A DNA stretch of 55,890 nt from Desulfamplus sp. (lineage in GTDB: Bacteria > Desulfobacterota > Desulfobacteria > Desulfobacterales > Desulfobacteraceae). Location: assembly GCA_015231615.1 (NCBI GenBank), contig JADGBE010000018.1:1-55890 (forward strand), given 5' to 3'. The notes below the pieces were generated by a model. The model saw nothing but the letters and a program-made list of their open reading frames with translations. It had not been told where the DNA came from and did no database searches. Position 1 is the stretch's first letter. Every line of letters starts with the position of its first letter. Made by a program: the position numbers and the translations under genes. Shown piece by piece: positions 27,287-37,117 of this stretch.

Positions 27287-29005
27287 TTATCTACAAAAAG
27301 AGAGAATATAGCTTTCAAGCCAATCTAACACCCTTTTTTTATCCTCTAAATCTTCTATCTTCTCACCATTTTCTGTCTGACAATCATGTTTTATCCTATC
27401 ACAACCATTTGATTCCATAAGTTTATTGTAATCATTACGTATAGTTCTCAACTCCTCAAGTGCTTTTTGTGGGATAAGTTTTTCATCTTGCTTAAAACCA
27501 ATAATTTTCCTTTTATTAAATTCAGGATCATTAGTATTCAACCTAACCCTCTCCATATAATTTGCGAACTCTTTAGATATTAAGGAAACAATACTTTCTT
27601 GTAAATATTTATTGTTCTCTTCGATATTGGGTTCAATATTGGTTTCAATTTTGGGTTCAATAAATTTTATAGGTCTATTTTCATTTTCACAATTTAGATA
27701 GTTTCTAAACATTATCCGAGTTGCTAAAGATTTAACTCGTGATGGCTTCATTATTTGAACCATCTCAATTTTTTCCATTAAAGAGCATTTATGAAATCTC
27801 TTTATCTCGCTTTTTTCTGTGCTGTTAAAAAATGGAGATTGATATAATAATGAGTCAAGGTCAGCCTCTGGAACTAATTCATATTTAAACTGTCGATGAT
27901 ACTCAAATATTTTATTAAAAATAGCATACTTTTCACTATTGTCAGCTATTATAGAGATATTTTTTTCAGCCAAATCTCTCTGTTTATCTGAAAGCCTATC
28001 CCAGAATCTTTCTAACTTAGGAAGAATAATTCCTGTCTCTCCATCTTTTTTTCTTATAACATAAGCGTTATCCCTTGGTTTATCACCTGAAAGTGAAGAA
28101 GGTTTTAGACGCTCGTCTTTATTTGAATTATTTTTGTTTAAATCATCTTTGTTTAGATTATTTGAGTTTTGGGCAATCTCTTTATCTAACTCCTTATCTA
28201 ATCTAATCCATATAGTTTGATTTAGATAGTGATATGACCTTCCAATACCAAGAACAGGGGCAATATAAAGCGAATCTGCACCAAGTTTATGCGATACCAT
28301 AATTGCAATAGGATAATCTTTGATATGAACAGGATAACTTTTTTTAGACAAATTAGAAAACATTTTATCTATTCTTACTTTTTCACTATTTTTATCAAAC
28401 AATTCAAGAGAGTAACTCCAGCTTTTTTCCTCTTTAATCAAGCATCTTGCTAACTCAACAGTTGCTTCAACATCTGCCATAGCATTATGAGCTTTTCCTG
28501 ATGTAATAAAATTGTTTGCCTTTGTTATTGATTCAAGTTTAAGGGTAGGTTTGCCTTCATCAGTTGTTGCCCATTTTATAATTTCAGGTTTAAAGACTTT
28601 GTAAATCGTTGTAATAGGTAATAGATCAGCTCTGTAACAGCCATTTGCATATTGATGAGAATATGGATCAAGAAGATTTCTGTAAAAGGTGAACCTTAAA
28701 AATTCATCATCAAATCCAAGGCTATTATAACCAATTGAGATAGTTTCGGATTTGTTTAAAATAGAGTGTATTATTAATGCGGCTTCGTATTCGCATATAC
28801 CATTAGATAAATCTTCAGGCATAAGTCTGTGAGTTATAAATGCCCCAGGAGAAGGGACAATATCAGGTCGCATCTTTACTGTTATAGAGTGTCTTTCAAG
28901 CTCATTCAATTGGGTATCTGTTCTTATGGCTGCAAATTGAAGGATTTGATCAAATGCTGAGTTTAGACCTGTAGTTTCAATATCGTAAAATAAAAAAGTT
29001 TTCAT
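27287..29005 (-). CDS. sbcB: Exodeoxyribonuclease I (SbcB-like)
   Basis: DnaQ-fold 3'-5' single-strand DNA exonuclease used in recombination and repair. The N-terminus has FLFYDIETTGLNSAFDQILQ, carrying the D-x-E catalytic pair; ITHRLMPEDL and GYNSLGFDDEFLRFTFYRNL match the ExoI ExoII motif, and HNAMADVEATVELARCL gives the ExoIII HxxxxxD. The SH3-like and C-terminal helical ExoI domains follow (GETGIILPKLERFWDRLSD, ADLDSLLYQSPFF). At 572 residues it is longer than E. coli ExoI (475), mainly because of Asn/Lys-rich inserts near 28130-28200 and 27610-27670. The next gene begins 33 bases downstream. Confidence 0.88.
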   Translation of the reverse strand: MKTFLFYDIETTGLNSAFDQILQFAAIRTDTQLNELERHSITVKMRPDIVPSPGAFITHRLMPEDLSNGICEYEAALIIHSILNKSETISIGYNSLGFDDEFLRFTFYRNLLDPYSHQYANGCYRADLLPITTIYKVFKPEIIKWATTDEGKPTLKLESITKANNFITSGKAHNAMADVEATVELARCLIKEEKSWSYSLELFDKNSEKVRIDKMFSNLSKKSYPVHIKDYPIAIMVSHKLGADSLYIAPVLGIGRSYHYLNQTIWIRLDKELDKEIAQNSNNLNKDDLNKNNSNKDERLKPSSLSGDKPRDNAYVIRKKDGETGIILPKLERFWDRLSDKQRDLAEKNISIIADNSEKYAIFNKIFEYHRQFKYELVPEADLDSLLYQSPFFNSTEKSEIKRFHKCSLMEKIEMVQIMKPSRVKSLATRIMFRNYLNCENENRPIKFIEPKIETNIEPNIEENNKYLQESIVSLISKEFANYMERVRLNTNDPEFNKRKIIGFKQDEKLIPQKALEELRTIRNDYNKLMESNGCDRIKHDCQTENGEKIEDLEDKKRVLDWLESYILSFCR

Positions 29006-29037
29006 AAATTATCTGCTTTTTTCAAAGTTAAAATTCT

Positions 29038-29076
29038 TTATATCAAAGTTATGGGCAAACCATAACTTTGATATAA
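29038..29076. repeat. Perfect 17-bp stem, 5-base loop
   Basis: Complementary arms around a GCAAA loop at 29055-29059; the inner 14 bases are TATCAAAGTTATGG and its exact complement. It lies just upstream of the sbcB start and downstream of nifB, both on the minus strand. There is no clean T-tract on either side, so it may be a REP-like element or a weak terminator for the nif operon. Confidence 0.5.
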
Positions 29077-29170
29077 TGTCAATTGAAAATGCAATAGTTT
29101 ATGTGGTGGGGGAATTTATCGAGGTAGTGAACTGATGAAACTTAAAGGGATACCCGCCTCGCGGCTGGTA

Positions 29171-29235
29171 TTTCATTTTACTGGATAAACAATGGGTAAA
29201 TTCCAGTTTTGTAGGAACTCTATTAATTCTATACC
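29171..29235. repeat. Dispersed intergenic repeat (TGCAGGA family), copy B
   Basis: Contains TTTTACTGGATAAACAATGG followed by CCAGTTTTGTAGGAACTC. The first part matches the copy at 42272-42331, and the second part matches the right half of the copy at 2081-2160. It lies just past the nifB stop. Confidence 0.55.
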
Positions 29236-29243
29236 ATTCCTTC

Positions 29244-30542
29244 TCAACCACACCCCCCACCTAAACCACTACAACCACCTCCACTACACGATTTTTTTTG
29301 CCTTCCTTTTAATCTTGCAATATCTTTTTCATCTAAATTTTCTTCATAGACAAAAGGCAAGGCATCTTCAATAAAACCTGAAGCCTCTATCGGTTCAATG
29401 CCTGATTTCATTAACACATCAAGAGGATTCTGACCTATACCACTTACAAGCACTGCCCTACAGTCGCCAAGGATTTTTGCAAGCTGATGCCAGCGAGTTA
29501 TACCACCACCACTTTCAGGGGCTTTCCGTTTTTCTACAAAACGGTAAGAACCTTCATGCTGTTCCCAAATATGGAAGACTTGTACAGCTCCAAGATGCAG
29601 ATTAATCAAAATTCCCTCCTGAGTAGCTACAGCTACATAAGGACGTTGCTCCCCTAAAGATGGCTTGATAGTTGAGCAAGAAGAGAGGCAACCTCTAAAC
29701 TCTTCTGTTCTATCGTTCTCAAGAAGACCTACAGCATCTGCCCTGCATCTTGTGCAGTGTCTCATCTGTGGAAGGTATTTTTCTGCCATATTCTGAACCA
29801 TTGACATCATCTCTTTATCTGGCTGGGAAATATGGGCAAAAGGAGTATTCACGTTAGGAAACATTGCCATACAGTTAAAAAGGTCTGCCCCGAGTTCCTC
29901 CATTTTTGCTGCAACTGCCTCAACATGGTTATCATTTATGGTGGGAATGACGATGCAGTTGATTTTAACTGTTATCCCAACCTCTTTAAGCCTTTTTATT
30001 GCCTCTATTTGCCTTTCAAGAAGCAATGATGCCCCTTGAACTCCTCTGTAAACTATATTTCTGTCATTTATACGGCTGTAAATCTTTTGTCCTATTTCAG
30101 GCTCAACCGCACAAACTGTAATCGTAACATGGGAGACTGCAATTTCTGCAAGCTCATCAATATAAGGAGCTATACCCATTCCGTTTGAAGAGACACATAG
30201 CAGCAGCTCAGGATAATTTTTATACATAAGTCTAAGAGTTGCCATAGTCTCTTCTGGATTTGCAAAAGGGTCGCCAGTACCTGCAATACCAGCCACCGAT
30301 ATGCGTGGCTCTTTTTCAAGAATTTTACCTACGTATATATTTGCCTGTTCAGGAGTCAAAATTGTGCTTGTAACACCGGGTCGAGATTCGTTTACACAGT
30401 CATATTTCCTATCGCAAAAATTGCATTTTATATTGCATTTTGGGGCAACAGGAAGATGCACTCTTCCATATTTGCCTTTTGCGTCAGGGTTGAAACATGG
30501 ATGTTTCTCATAATTTTTTATATTATAACTGTTTATATTCAT
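29244..30542 (-). CDS. nifB: Nitrogenase cofactor biosynthesis radical SAM protein NifB
   Basis: Builds the 8Fe-9S-C NifB-co core of FeMo-cofactor. The radical SAM cluster motif is CNIKCNFC near residue 36, with HPCFNPDAKGKYGRVHLPVA before it and AGIAGTGDPFANPEET after it. Residues ~310-410 form a NifX/NafY-like cofactor-binding domain (VAVATQEGILINLHLGAVQV, GGGITRWHQLAKIL). The C-terminus ends in a Cys/Gly-rich tail (CSGGGCSGLGGGCG). At 432 residues this is the fused form. It is the last gene of the nif operon, 28 bases after nifN. Confidence 0.96.
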   Translation of the reverse strand: MNINSYNIKNYEKHPCFNPDAKGKYGRVHLPVAPKCNIKCNFCDRKYDCVNESRPGVTSTILTPEQANIYVGKILEKEPRISVAGIAGTGDPFANPEETMATLRLMYKNYPELLLCVSSNGMGIAPYIDELAEIAVSHVTITVCAVEPEIGQKIYSRINDRNIVYRGVQGASLLLERQIEAIKRLKEVGITVKINCIVIPTINDNHVEAVAAKMEELGADLFNCMAMFPNVNTPFAHISQPDKEMMSMVQNMAEKYLPQMRHCTRCRADAVGLLENDRTEEFRGCLSSCSTIKPSLGEQRPYVAVATQEGILINLHLGAVQVFHIWEQHEGSYRFVEKRKAPESGGGITRWHQLAKILGDCRAVLVSGIGQNPLDVLMKSGIEPIEASGFIEDALPFVYEENLDEKDIARLKGRQKKSCSGGGCSGLGGGCG

Positions 30543-30570
30543 TTTAAATATCCTGTTAGAAGAGAGTATT

Positions 30571-32079
30571 TCACATATAACTGTAGCCTATTGGCGAATC
30601 GTCCTGTTTTTTTGCAATAATTGTATTTGTGATAGCATCAAAAAGCATCTGTGCCCCGTGATAACCAAGATGGAGTATTCTCTGTCCTCCGATACGGTCA
30701 TGGATAGGGAAACCTACCCTAATCAGCGGAACCCCCTTTTTTCTTGAAAAAGCATATCCTTTGCTGTGTCCAACCAAAATATCAATATCAAGACTTTCAG
30801 CTCTCTCTTCAATGTCGTAAAAATCAACATCTTCGTAAACTTGAGGTAATGGAGCTAACCCTTCAACAACATTTGCAATTGCCTGATTCAACTGCCCGCT
30901 TTTACCACCAGAGGCACAAATAATTGGCTTAATTCCAATTTCTGCAAGAAAAGAGGTGAGTCCCACAACCAAATCCTCCTCACCATAGACAATAGCACGT
31001 TTTCCTGATAAATATTTATGACCATCAACCATTGCATCAACAAGTCTGCCTCTTGCTGACCTGTAACGTGCTGGAATCTCTCTTTTGCTTATCTCTTCAA
31101 GTTTATCCATAAGTTTATCAGTTTCTCTTATTCCTATTGGAAGAGATGTCCGATAAAGAGGGGTGCCATACATTTGGGCAAGAGCTGTTCCAGCAGACTC
31201 CTTTGGTAATGTAGAGCCACATTCAATTGTGATTTTAGCCCAACCCATCTTTTTTATATTTTCAATAGGCGTGCCTCCAGAGGGAATCAGCGGATAATCG
31301 TTTAACGCCTCACCATCAAGAGATTCTGAATAATCAGGAAATAGCGTGAAAGATATTCCAAAATCAGTTAAAACCTCCTTTAAATAGCGGAGATCAGCAG
31401 CAGAAACAAACCCCGGCATAAAATTCACACTTTCACGGGTCAACGCAGTAACTGGAAACGTATCTTCTAAGGTATGAATATCATCTGGTGAAGCGTGAAT
31501 TTCATTAATTAAACCAGCAGGTTCTGTTAGCTGTTCAACTACTGCTTTAATTGCTGCGTGAAAACCCTCAATATGTGTTCCTGAATAGCTTGGAGTAGAG
31601 ACAGAGATAATATATGGATCTCGTTTACTGACCTTATCTATCTCTGATTTTTCTAATTTAAATGATTTTCCCAACTCAAATGATTTTTCACCCTTACACG
31701 GTTTTTCACCGTTGTAGAACTCTGCCTTATATTCGCTTATTATTCTCTTGACATCATCGCCAATAGTTTCTGTAAGGCAGGTTGTAGCAACACCTATGAG
31801 TTGTGGGTTATACTTTTTTGTAACATTATTGAGTCCAAGTTTTAGGTTTGCAGAACCTCCGTAAACAGCATGTTTTTCGCCAAGAGATGAAGATGCAATA
31901 TCAATAGGCTCGTTAAAGTGGCTTATTATGTAGCGGCGCATATATGTAGCACACCCTTGTGAACCATGAAGAAAAGGAACTGCCCCTTCAATACCACGAA
32001 ACGCAAGGCTTGCTCCAAGTGGTTTGCACAATTTACACGCATTTGTTGTAGATGTGTATGATGGCGGCATTTTGCTCAT
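30571..32079 (-). CDS. nifN: FeMo-cofactor scaffold protein NifN
   Basis: Beta-like subunit of the NifEN scaffold on which FeMo-cofactor is matured. The N-terminus contains NACKLCKPLGASLAFRGIEG and LHGSQGCATYMRRYIISHF, as in NifK/NifN, followed by TTCLTETIGDDVKRII. Length 502 is somewhat above the common ~450 because of a Lys/Glu-rich insertion near 31650-31720. It starts with an ATGA overlap with the nifE stop, showing translational coupling. Assignment as NifN rather than NifK rests on its position after nifE and on a separate full NifK upstream. Confidence 0.94.
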   Translation of the reverse strand: MSKMPPSYTSTTNACKLCKPLGASLAFRGIEGAVPFLHGSQGCATYMRRYIISHFNEPIDIASSSLGEKHAVYGGSANLKLGLNNVTKKYNPQLIGVATTCLTETIGDDVKRIISEYKAEFYNGEKPCKGEKSFELGKSFKLEKSEIDKVSKRDPYIISVSTPSYSGTHIEGFHAAIKAVVEQLTEPAGLINEIHASPDDIHTLEDTFPVTALTRESVNFMPGFVSAADLRYLKEVLTDFGISFTLFPDYSESLDGEALNDYPLIPSGGTPIENIKKMGWAKITIECGSTLPKESAGTALAQMYGTPLYRTSLPIGIRETDKLMDKLEEISKREIPARYRSARGRLVDAMVDGHKYLSGKRAIVYGEEDLVVGLTSFLAEIGIKPIICASGGKSGQLNQAIANVVEGLAPLPQVYEDVDFYDIEERAESLDIDILVGHSKGYAFSRKKGVPLIRVGFPIHDRIGGQRILHLGYHGAQMLFDAITNTIIAKKQDDSPIGYSYM

Positions 32080-33473
32080 GGCTTTTCTCCTTTATTAATT
32101 CTTTCCACAAGTCCAACTTCAGACTCTCTTTTTATTCTTCTTGGCACAAACTTCCAGACAGGACTCATTACAGAGGTGTAAACTTCTTTGGCAAAATTTA
32201 GCATTCCTTGAAATCCTGCCAACATCTCTTTACGTTCATGGTTGTGGTCGCAAAAGGCAACTCCAAGTTTATAGGCGATTGGTCTCTCTTTTACCCCCCC
32301 TACAAACACATCAACATCTTTTTCTTTAAGAAAAGAAGAAAGTTCAAGAGGGTTGGAGTCATCTACAATAATTGTTCCTTGGTCTGTTATCTCCTGCAAC
32401 TCCTCGTAATCTTCCTTTGTACCTGTTTGAGAGCCAACCATCACAACGTCCATGCCTATTGTCCTAAAGGCTTTTACAAGAGAAAACGCCTTAAAAGCTC
32501 CTCCAACGTATATTGCAGCTTTTTTACCCTTTAATGCTGCCTTATATTTGTTGAGTTCTGGCATAATCTTCTCAATTTCGCTTCTTACAAGAGATTTTGC
32601 TTTATCCATAATAACAGGGTCTTTGAAAAATTCTGCTACATCGTAAAGAGCGTCAGCCATATCCTCAATACCAAAATAGGAAACTCGCACAGAAGGGATA
32701 CCAAAATCTCTTTTCATCATATTGGCAAGCTCCATTGTGGCACCAGAACATTGCACAACATTCAAAGACGCACCATGGGCACGCCGAATATCGTCAACAC
32801 GTCCGTCTCCCGTGATTTTAGCCACAACCTCAATTCCTATTTTGTTAAAATATTCTTGAATGAGCCATATTTCGCCAGCAAGGTTAAAATCTCCAAGTAT
32901 GTTGATGCTGTAAGGAGAAATGGCTGTTGTATCGCCTGTTCCAACTAATTTGAACATTGCATCGCAAGCAGCCTGATACCCTTCTCGCTTGTTGCCCTTA
33001 AATCCCTCTGACATTACAGGAAGAACAGGTATTCCCTTTTCTTTGCTGACTCGATTGCAGACCGCCCCCATATCATCGCCAATAATTCCAACAATACAGG
33101 TAGAATAGACAAATGCAGCTTTTGGTGAATGACGGTCAATAAGCTCAACAAGAGCATTATAAAGTTTTTTTTCGCCGCCAAAGATAACGTCCATCTCCTG
33201 AAGATCAGTTGAAAATGAGAGCCTGTGAAGCTCAGGTCCTGATGAAAGGGCACCGCGTATATCCCATGTATAGACTGCACACCCAATTGGTCCATGCACT
33301 AAATGGAGAGCATCGGCTATTGGATAGAGTACAACTCTTGAGCCGCAAAATACACAAGCACGCTGACTGACTGCACCTGCAAGGCTCTCCTTGTTGCATT
33401 CAATGCTAAACGGTTCTTTTCCCTTACGATGTATTTGGTTCTCTCTCTCTTTTAAAACGGCTGCTGCTTTCAT
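32076..33473 (-). CDS. nifE: FeMo-cofactor scaffold protein NifE
   Basis: Alpha-like subunit of NifEN. Motifs include RACVFCGSRVVLYPIADALH, VHGPIGCAVYTWDIRG, YSTCIVGIIGDDMGAVC and FCDHNHERKEMLAGFQGML. ATG 33473 (MKAAAVLKERENQIHRKGK) has AAGGAA 9 bases upstream; the reading frame's earlier TTG at 33548 would add 25 residues across a palindrome and is not favoured. At 465 residues it is the normal length. It overlaps nifN by 4 bases and follows the ferredoxin gene by 89 bases that contain a strong palindrome. Confidence 0.95.
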   Translation of the reverse strand: MKAAAVLKERENQIHRKGKEPFSIECNKESLAGAVSQRACVFCGSRVVLYPIADALHLVHGPIGCAVYTWDIRGALSSGPELHRLSFSTDLQEMDVIFGGEKKLYNALVELIDRHSPKAAFVYSTCIVGIIGDDMGAVCNRVSKEKGIPVLPVMSEGFKGNKREGYQAACDAMFKLVGTGDTTAISPYSINILGDFNLAGEIWLIQEYFNKIGIEVVAKITGDGRVDDIRRAHGASLNVVQCSGATMELANMMKRDFGIPSVRVSYFGIEDMADALYDVAEFFKDPVIMDKAKSLVRSEIEKIMPELNKYKAALKGKKAAIYVGGAFKAFSLVKAFRTIGMDVVMVGSQTGTKEDYEELQEITDQGTIIVDDSNPLELSSFLKEKDVDVFVGGVKERPIAYKLGVAFCDHNHERKEMLAGFQGMLNFAKEVYTSVMSPVWKFVPRRIKRESEVGLVERINKGEKP

Positions 33474-33520
33474 CTTTAATATTTCCTTATTTAACGGGTA
33501 TTGGCGAAAATTGTAGCACG

Positions 33521-33551
33521 GATTTGACAACTTTTTAAAAGTTGTCAAATC
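33521..33551. repeat. Perfect palindrome between fdx and nifE
   Basis: Arms of 15 bases (GATTTGACAACTTTT and its complement) with a single central base, in the leader of nifE. In RNA it would form a long AU-rich stem. It may act as an intra-operon processing or attenuation site; there is no T-tract. Confidence 0.6.
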
Positions 33552-33562
33552 TTAAAAAGATA

Positions 33563-33865
33563 TTACGATATAAGATGAGTTTTTACAGGAGTTCCATCTT
33601 CAATAGAATCTAAAATAGCATCAATAACACTCTTGCTATCCACACCTTTGAACCACCAGTTATTGGGTTGCACCACCATGACAGGTCCAGCCTCACACTG
33701 TTTTAGGCAGCCTGTTGCCACAACCTGCATATCAAGTCCTCTGTCTAAAATTTCCTCCTCAATATATTGCAAAAAACCATCTGTCTGTTTATGGCAGATC
33801 CCTTTTGGATCACCTTTAACTCTAAAGCTTTGGCATACAAGTATCTGTTTTTCAGGAATAGCCAT
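33563..33865 (-). CDS. Nif-cluster thioredoxin-like [2Fe-2S] ferredoxin
   Basis: Small ferredoxin of the thioredoxin-like 2Fe-2S family (Shethna protein I type). The four ligands are C11, C24, C53 and C57 in LVCQSFRVKGDPKGIC and ATGCLKQCEAGPVMVV. Length 100 is typical. It is embedded between nifK and nifE, where ferredoxins of this kind are often found in anaerobes, and would pass electrons to nitrogenase or the cofactor machinery. GGAAGG lies about 7 bases before the ATG. Confidence 0.9.
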   Translation of the reverse strand: MAIPEKQILVCQSFRVKGDPKGICHKQTDGFLQYIEEEILDRGLDMQVVATGCLKQCEAGPVMVVQPNNWWFKGVDSKSVIDAILDSIEDGTPVKTHLIS

Positions 33866-33907
33866 CTTTAACCTTCCTCTTTTACATTTAGATTTAATTA
33901 TAACTTT

Positions 33908-33932
33908 ATCGTTAAAATAAAATTTTAACGAT
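33908..33932. repeat. Hairpin between nifK and ferredoxin gene
   Basis: Perfect 11-base arms (ATCGTTAAAAT and complement) with a 3-base loop in the 102-base gap after nifK. No T-run follows on the minus strand. A possible RNA-stabilising 3' structure for the nifHDK transcript (inference). Confidence 0.55.
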
Positions 33933-33967
33933 TTTAATTAACACCATCTTTAAAGCATTTTGGCTAC

Positions 33968-35341
33968 TTAGAATACGAGTTCAAACTTTTCTTCAGGTGC
34001 ATCACGATCATTTCTGTCAAGAAGAGACGATAGTATTTTTTCTAAAATTCGTATTCCACCCTTGTATCCCACTGTCGGGAAATATTGGTGTCCCTGACGA
34101 TCAAGAATCGGAAAACCCCACCGTATTAATGGAATATCCTCATCACGGGCAATATACTTGCAGTAGGTGTTGCCAATGATAAGATCAACTGGATCGTTTT
34201 TTATCCATTGATGAAGAAGAAACATATCACCTTGAGCTTTTACATTTACAGGGAACGGGGACTCTTTTGTAATCTCCTTGATGCGTTTCTCAAATCTCTT
34301 GCCCGGTGTTCCAGTTATCACATAAACTGGACACATATCTATTGACATAAGAAATTCAGCCATTGAGATAAGTTGATCAGGGTCTCCTACGATAGCCACC
34401 TTTTTGTGATAAAAATATTGGTGCATATCTGAAATAAAATCAACAAGTTGTCCTCTTTCGTCTGTTATCTCTTCTGGAACTGTTGTCCCTCCAACTGTCC
34501 GAAGGGCATTGATAAATCTATCTGTGGCTTTAAGCCCAAAAGGCATATCTAAAATTGAGCATGGAACTTTGTGTTTTGTGTCCAAAAATCGAGCCGCATC
34601 TGCTGAACACCACTCCCCGAGGGCAAGAGTTCCGATTGCATTTGCACACCCTTTAAGCTCTGCTATGGTTGTTCCTCCTTTTGGAAACATTGTATATTCG
34701 CCAGATAAAGGACTATTTAACACCCCTGATGTATCTGGAAATAATGTTATATCAACTCCTATCATAGCTGAAATTCGTTTTATCTCTTCCATATCGCAAG
34801 GCTCAACCCAGCCTGGTATTATATTGACTTTGCCGTTTTTTTTGCCTGTTGGCTCTGCAATATTAGCCATTGCCTTTACCATGTTTGAAAAACCAGTTAC
34901 ATGAGAACCCACATAACTTGGAGTTGAAGCACCTATAACAACTTTACCTTCTGGAGTGTTTCCCTCATCTATTGATTTTTTCATAATCTGCGGAAGATCA
35001 TCACCAATAGTCTCTGATAAACATGTAGTATGAACCGCTATAATTTCAGGGTTATAGACGTTAAATATTGTGCTTATCGCCTGAAGAAGATTTGCCTGTC
35101 CTCCAAAGACAGATGAACCCTCTGTAAATGAACTTGTTGCAGCAGAAATCGGCTCTTTATAATGTCTTGTTAAAGTGCTTCGATGATAGGCACAGCACCC
35201 TTGTGAACCGTGGCTGTGGGGCAGACAGCCGTGAATGCCGAGAGCTGCATACATCGCCCCTATTGGTTGGCATGTTTTTGCCGGATTTATCGTCAGAGCC
35301 GTTCGCTCTGTTACCTCTTTTGGTGTATGTCTAAGTAACAT
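33968..35341 (-). CDS. nifK: Nitrogenase molybdenum-iron protein beta chain NifK
   Basis: Beta subunit of dinitrogenase, contributing half of the P-cluster. P-cluster-region cysteines are visible in CQPIGAMYAALGIHGCLPHSHGSQGCCAYHR and in HTTCLSETIGDDLPQI. It begins directly with MLLRHTPKEVTERTALTINP and, at 457 residues, lacks the long N-terminal extension of group I NifK, as in anaerobic group II/III enzymes. Located 74 bases after nifD. No internal frameshift. Confidence 0.96.
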   Translation of the reverse strand: MLLRHTPKEVTERTALTINPAKTCQPIGAMYAALGIHGCLPHSHGSQGCCAYHRSTLTRHYKEPISAATSSFTEGSSVFGGQANLLQAISTIFNVYNPEIIAVHTTCLSETIGDDLPQIMKKSIDEGNTPEGKVVIGASTPSYVGSHVTGFSNMVKAMANIAEPTGKKNGKVNIIPGWVEPCDMEEIKRISAMIGVDITLFPDTSGVLNSPLSGEYTMFPKGGTTIAELKGCANAIGTLALGEWCSADAARFLDTKHKVPCSILDMPFGLKATDRFINALRTVGGTTVPEEITDERGQLVDFISDMHQYFYHKKVAIVGDPDQLISMAEFLMSIDMCPVYVITGTPGKRFEKRIKEITKESPFPVNVKAQGDMFLLHQWIKNDPVDLIIGNTYCKYIARDEDIPLIRWGFPILDRQGHQYFPTVGYKGGIRILEKILSSLLDRNDRDAPEEKFELVF

Positions 35342-35415
35342 GGCAATACCTGTATTTTGCTTTATTATTTATATTAGTTATAGCTTCAAAATTAAATCGT
35401 GAATACAATCAACTC

Positions 35416-37056
35416 TTATTCCCATACATAAGTTGCTGAAAGTTCTGGACTTTCTTCCCACGGAGCTTTCATAAGACTCCATACTTTACTGTTTACTAAC
35501 CTGTCGATCTCTTGATAGAAATTAATCGCCCCTTTAAATCCTGCATAAGGACCTCCTGAGTCATAACTGTGAAGCTGTTTCATAGGAATACCCATCTTTT
35601 GAATTGAAAATTTCTCCTTTATGCCAGCACAAAAAATATCTGGTTTCATCAGTTGCACTAATCGTTCAGCCTCATACTGGTTGAGATCATCAATTACAAT
35701 GCTTCCTGACTCCATATCAGGATTGAGCCCTTCATAATGTTTAAACTTAAGACCTTTTTCTTCCAGAGAACTTTTCTCATCTTCGCTCTTACGAGGCTTG
35801 TATAGTGAAGGGTCTGGTTCAACATGAATCTCCTCAATATTTCTGCTATCAGCATCAACTTTAAGATTTGGCAAAACTTGACGCCCCTCATAATCATCAC
35901 GATGGGCAAACTCATATCCTGCAGAGAGAACCTTCATACCCATCTCTTTAAAAAGTTCTTGATAGTGATGTGCTCTTGAGCCTCCAACAAACATCATCGC
36001 TTTTTTGCCTTCAGTTCTTGGATAAACATTTTTACAGATAGCCTCTACAGAGGGCATCTCTTCTGTTATTACCTTTTCGACCCGTTCTGAAAGAGAGTCA
36101 TCTCCAAAATACTGTGCTATTTTCCTTAGAGATTTTGCAGTTGCATTAGCTCCGATAAAGTTGACCTTAATCCAAGGAATGCCGTATTTTACCTCAAGCA
36201 TGTCAGCAACATAATTGATGGAACGGTGGCACATTACACAGCTTAAATCTGCCTGATTTGCAGAGGCAAACTGATCGTAGGTTGAATTTCCTGAAAATGT
36301 AGCGATATTTGTTATACCGCATTTTTTCAAAATCCTGTCAATTTCAAAGCCATCTCCACCTATGTTATATTCCCCAAGCAGATTGATCTTGTATTTATCG
36401 GTTTTCTCGGTCGTAGATGTTCCAACCAGATGTGTAAAAACCTGATTGTTTGCGATATGGTGTCCTGCTGACTGGGAGACACCTTTGTAGCCTTCGCAAC
36501 TAAATGCAAAGACATTGCAATCTCCAAATTTTTCTTTCATTCTTTTAGCTACTGCATGAATATCATCACCTATCAACCCAACAGGACATGTTGCGAAAAC
36601 AGCAATGCTTTTTGGATGAAAGAGGTCATAAGCCTCCTGAATGGCAGCAGCAAGTTTTTTCTCTCCACCGAAAATAATGTCTGAGTCCTGCATATCAGTT
36701 GACATGCAGTAGGTGATAAAGTTCTCATTTTTCTCCCCTGATGCACTTGTCTGGTTACGCCGTGTCAGCCAAGCATAAAAACTGCACCCAATAGGACCAT
36801 GCACAAGATTTACAATATCGCTTGTAGGTCCCATAATAACACCTTTGCAGCCCGCGTAAGTGCAGCCACGCATTGTTATGATACCCGGGATTGTCCTTAC
36901 ATTTGCCATAATTTCTGGAGGTGCAGAGTTCTCCTGAGCCTCATTGATAAGTATCTGTTTAGCACGTTTACGGGCAACCTTTGGCGGGTATTGTTTCAAT
37001 AACTCCGTTTTTATATCCACAGGTTTCCATTCAACCACTTTTTTTGATTTTGGCAT
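35416..37056 (-). CDS. nifD: Nitrogenase molybdenum-iron protein alpha chain NifD
   Basis: Alpha subunit carrying FeMo-cofactor. P-cluster cysteines sit in GCTYAGCKGVIMGP, HGPIGCSFYAW and ATCPVGLIGDDI. The cofactor Cys is in VMCHRSINYV and the cofactor His in LHSYDSGGPYAGF. QSAGHHIANN holds the catalytic-pocket histidine. At 546 residues it has the ~50-residue insertion typical of group II/III nitrogenases (EIHVEPDPSLYKPRKSEDEK and following). AGGAG lies about 7 bases before the ATG. These residues indicate a molybdenum enzyme; no anfG or vnfG is present. Confidence 0.97.
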   Translation of the reverse strand: MPKSKKVVEWKPVDIKTELLKQYPPKVARKRAKQILINEAQENSAPPEIMANVRTIPGIITMRGCTYAGCKGVIMGPTSDIVNLVHGPIGCSFYAWLTRRNQTSASGEKNENFITYCMSTDMQDSDIIFGGEKKLAAAIQEAYDLFHPKSIAVFATCPVGLIGDDIHAVAKRMKEKFGDCNVFAFSCEGYKGVSQSAGHHIANNQVFTHLVGTSTTEKTDKYKINLLGEYNIGGDGFEIDRILKKCGITNIATFSGNSTYDQFASANQADLSCVMCHRSINYVADMLEVKYGIPWIKVNFIGANATAKSLRKIAQYFGDDSLSERVEKVITEEMPSVEAICKNVYPRTEGKKAMMFVGGSRAHHYQELFKEMGMKVLSAGYEFAHRDDYEGRQVLPNLKVDADSRNIEEIHVEPDPSLYKPRKSEDEKSSLEEKGLKFKHYEGLNPDMESGSIVIDDLNQYEAERLVQLMKPDIFCAGIKEKFSIQKMGIPMKQLHSYDSGGPYAGFKGAINFYQEIDRLVNSKVWSLMKAPWEESPELSATYVWE

Positions 37057-37117
37057 GACTTTACTCCTTAATTATTCCACCACTCTTTTGTTCTAAGGAA
37101 ATATCTATATTCTTTCA

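Noticed and set aside
33474..33548. Extended N-terminus of NifE from a TTG start
   Set aside because: It would be translated through a strong palindrome, lacks homology to NifE, and the internal ATG has a good ribosome site.
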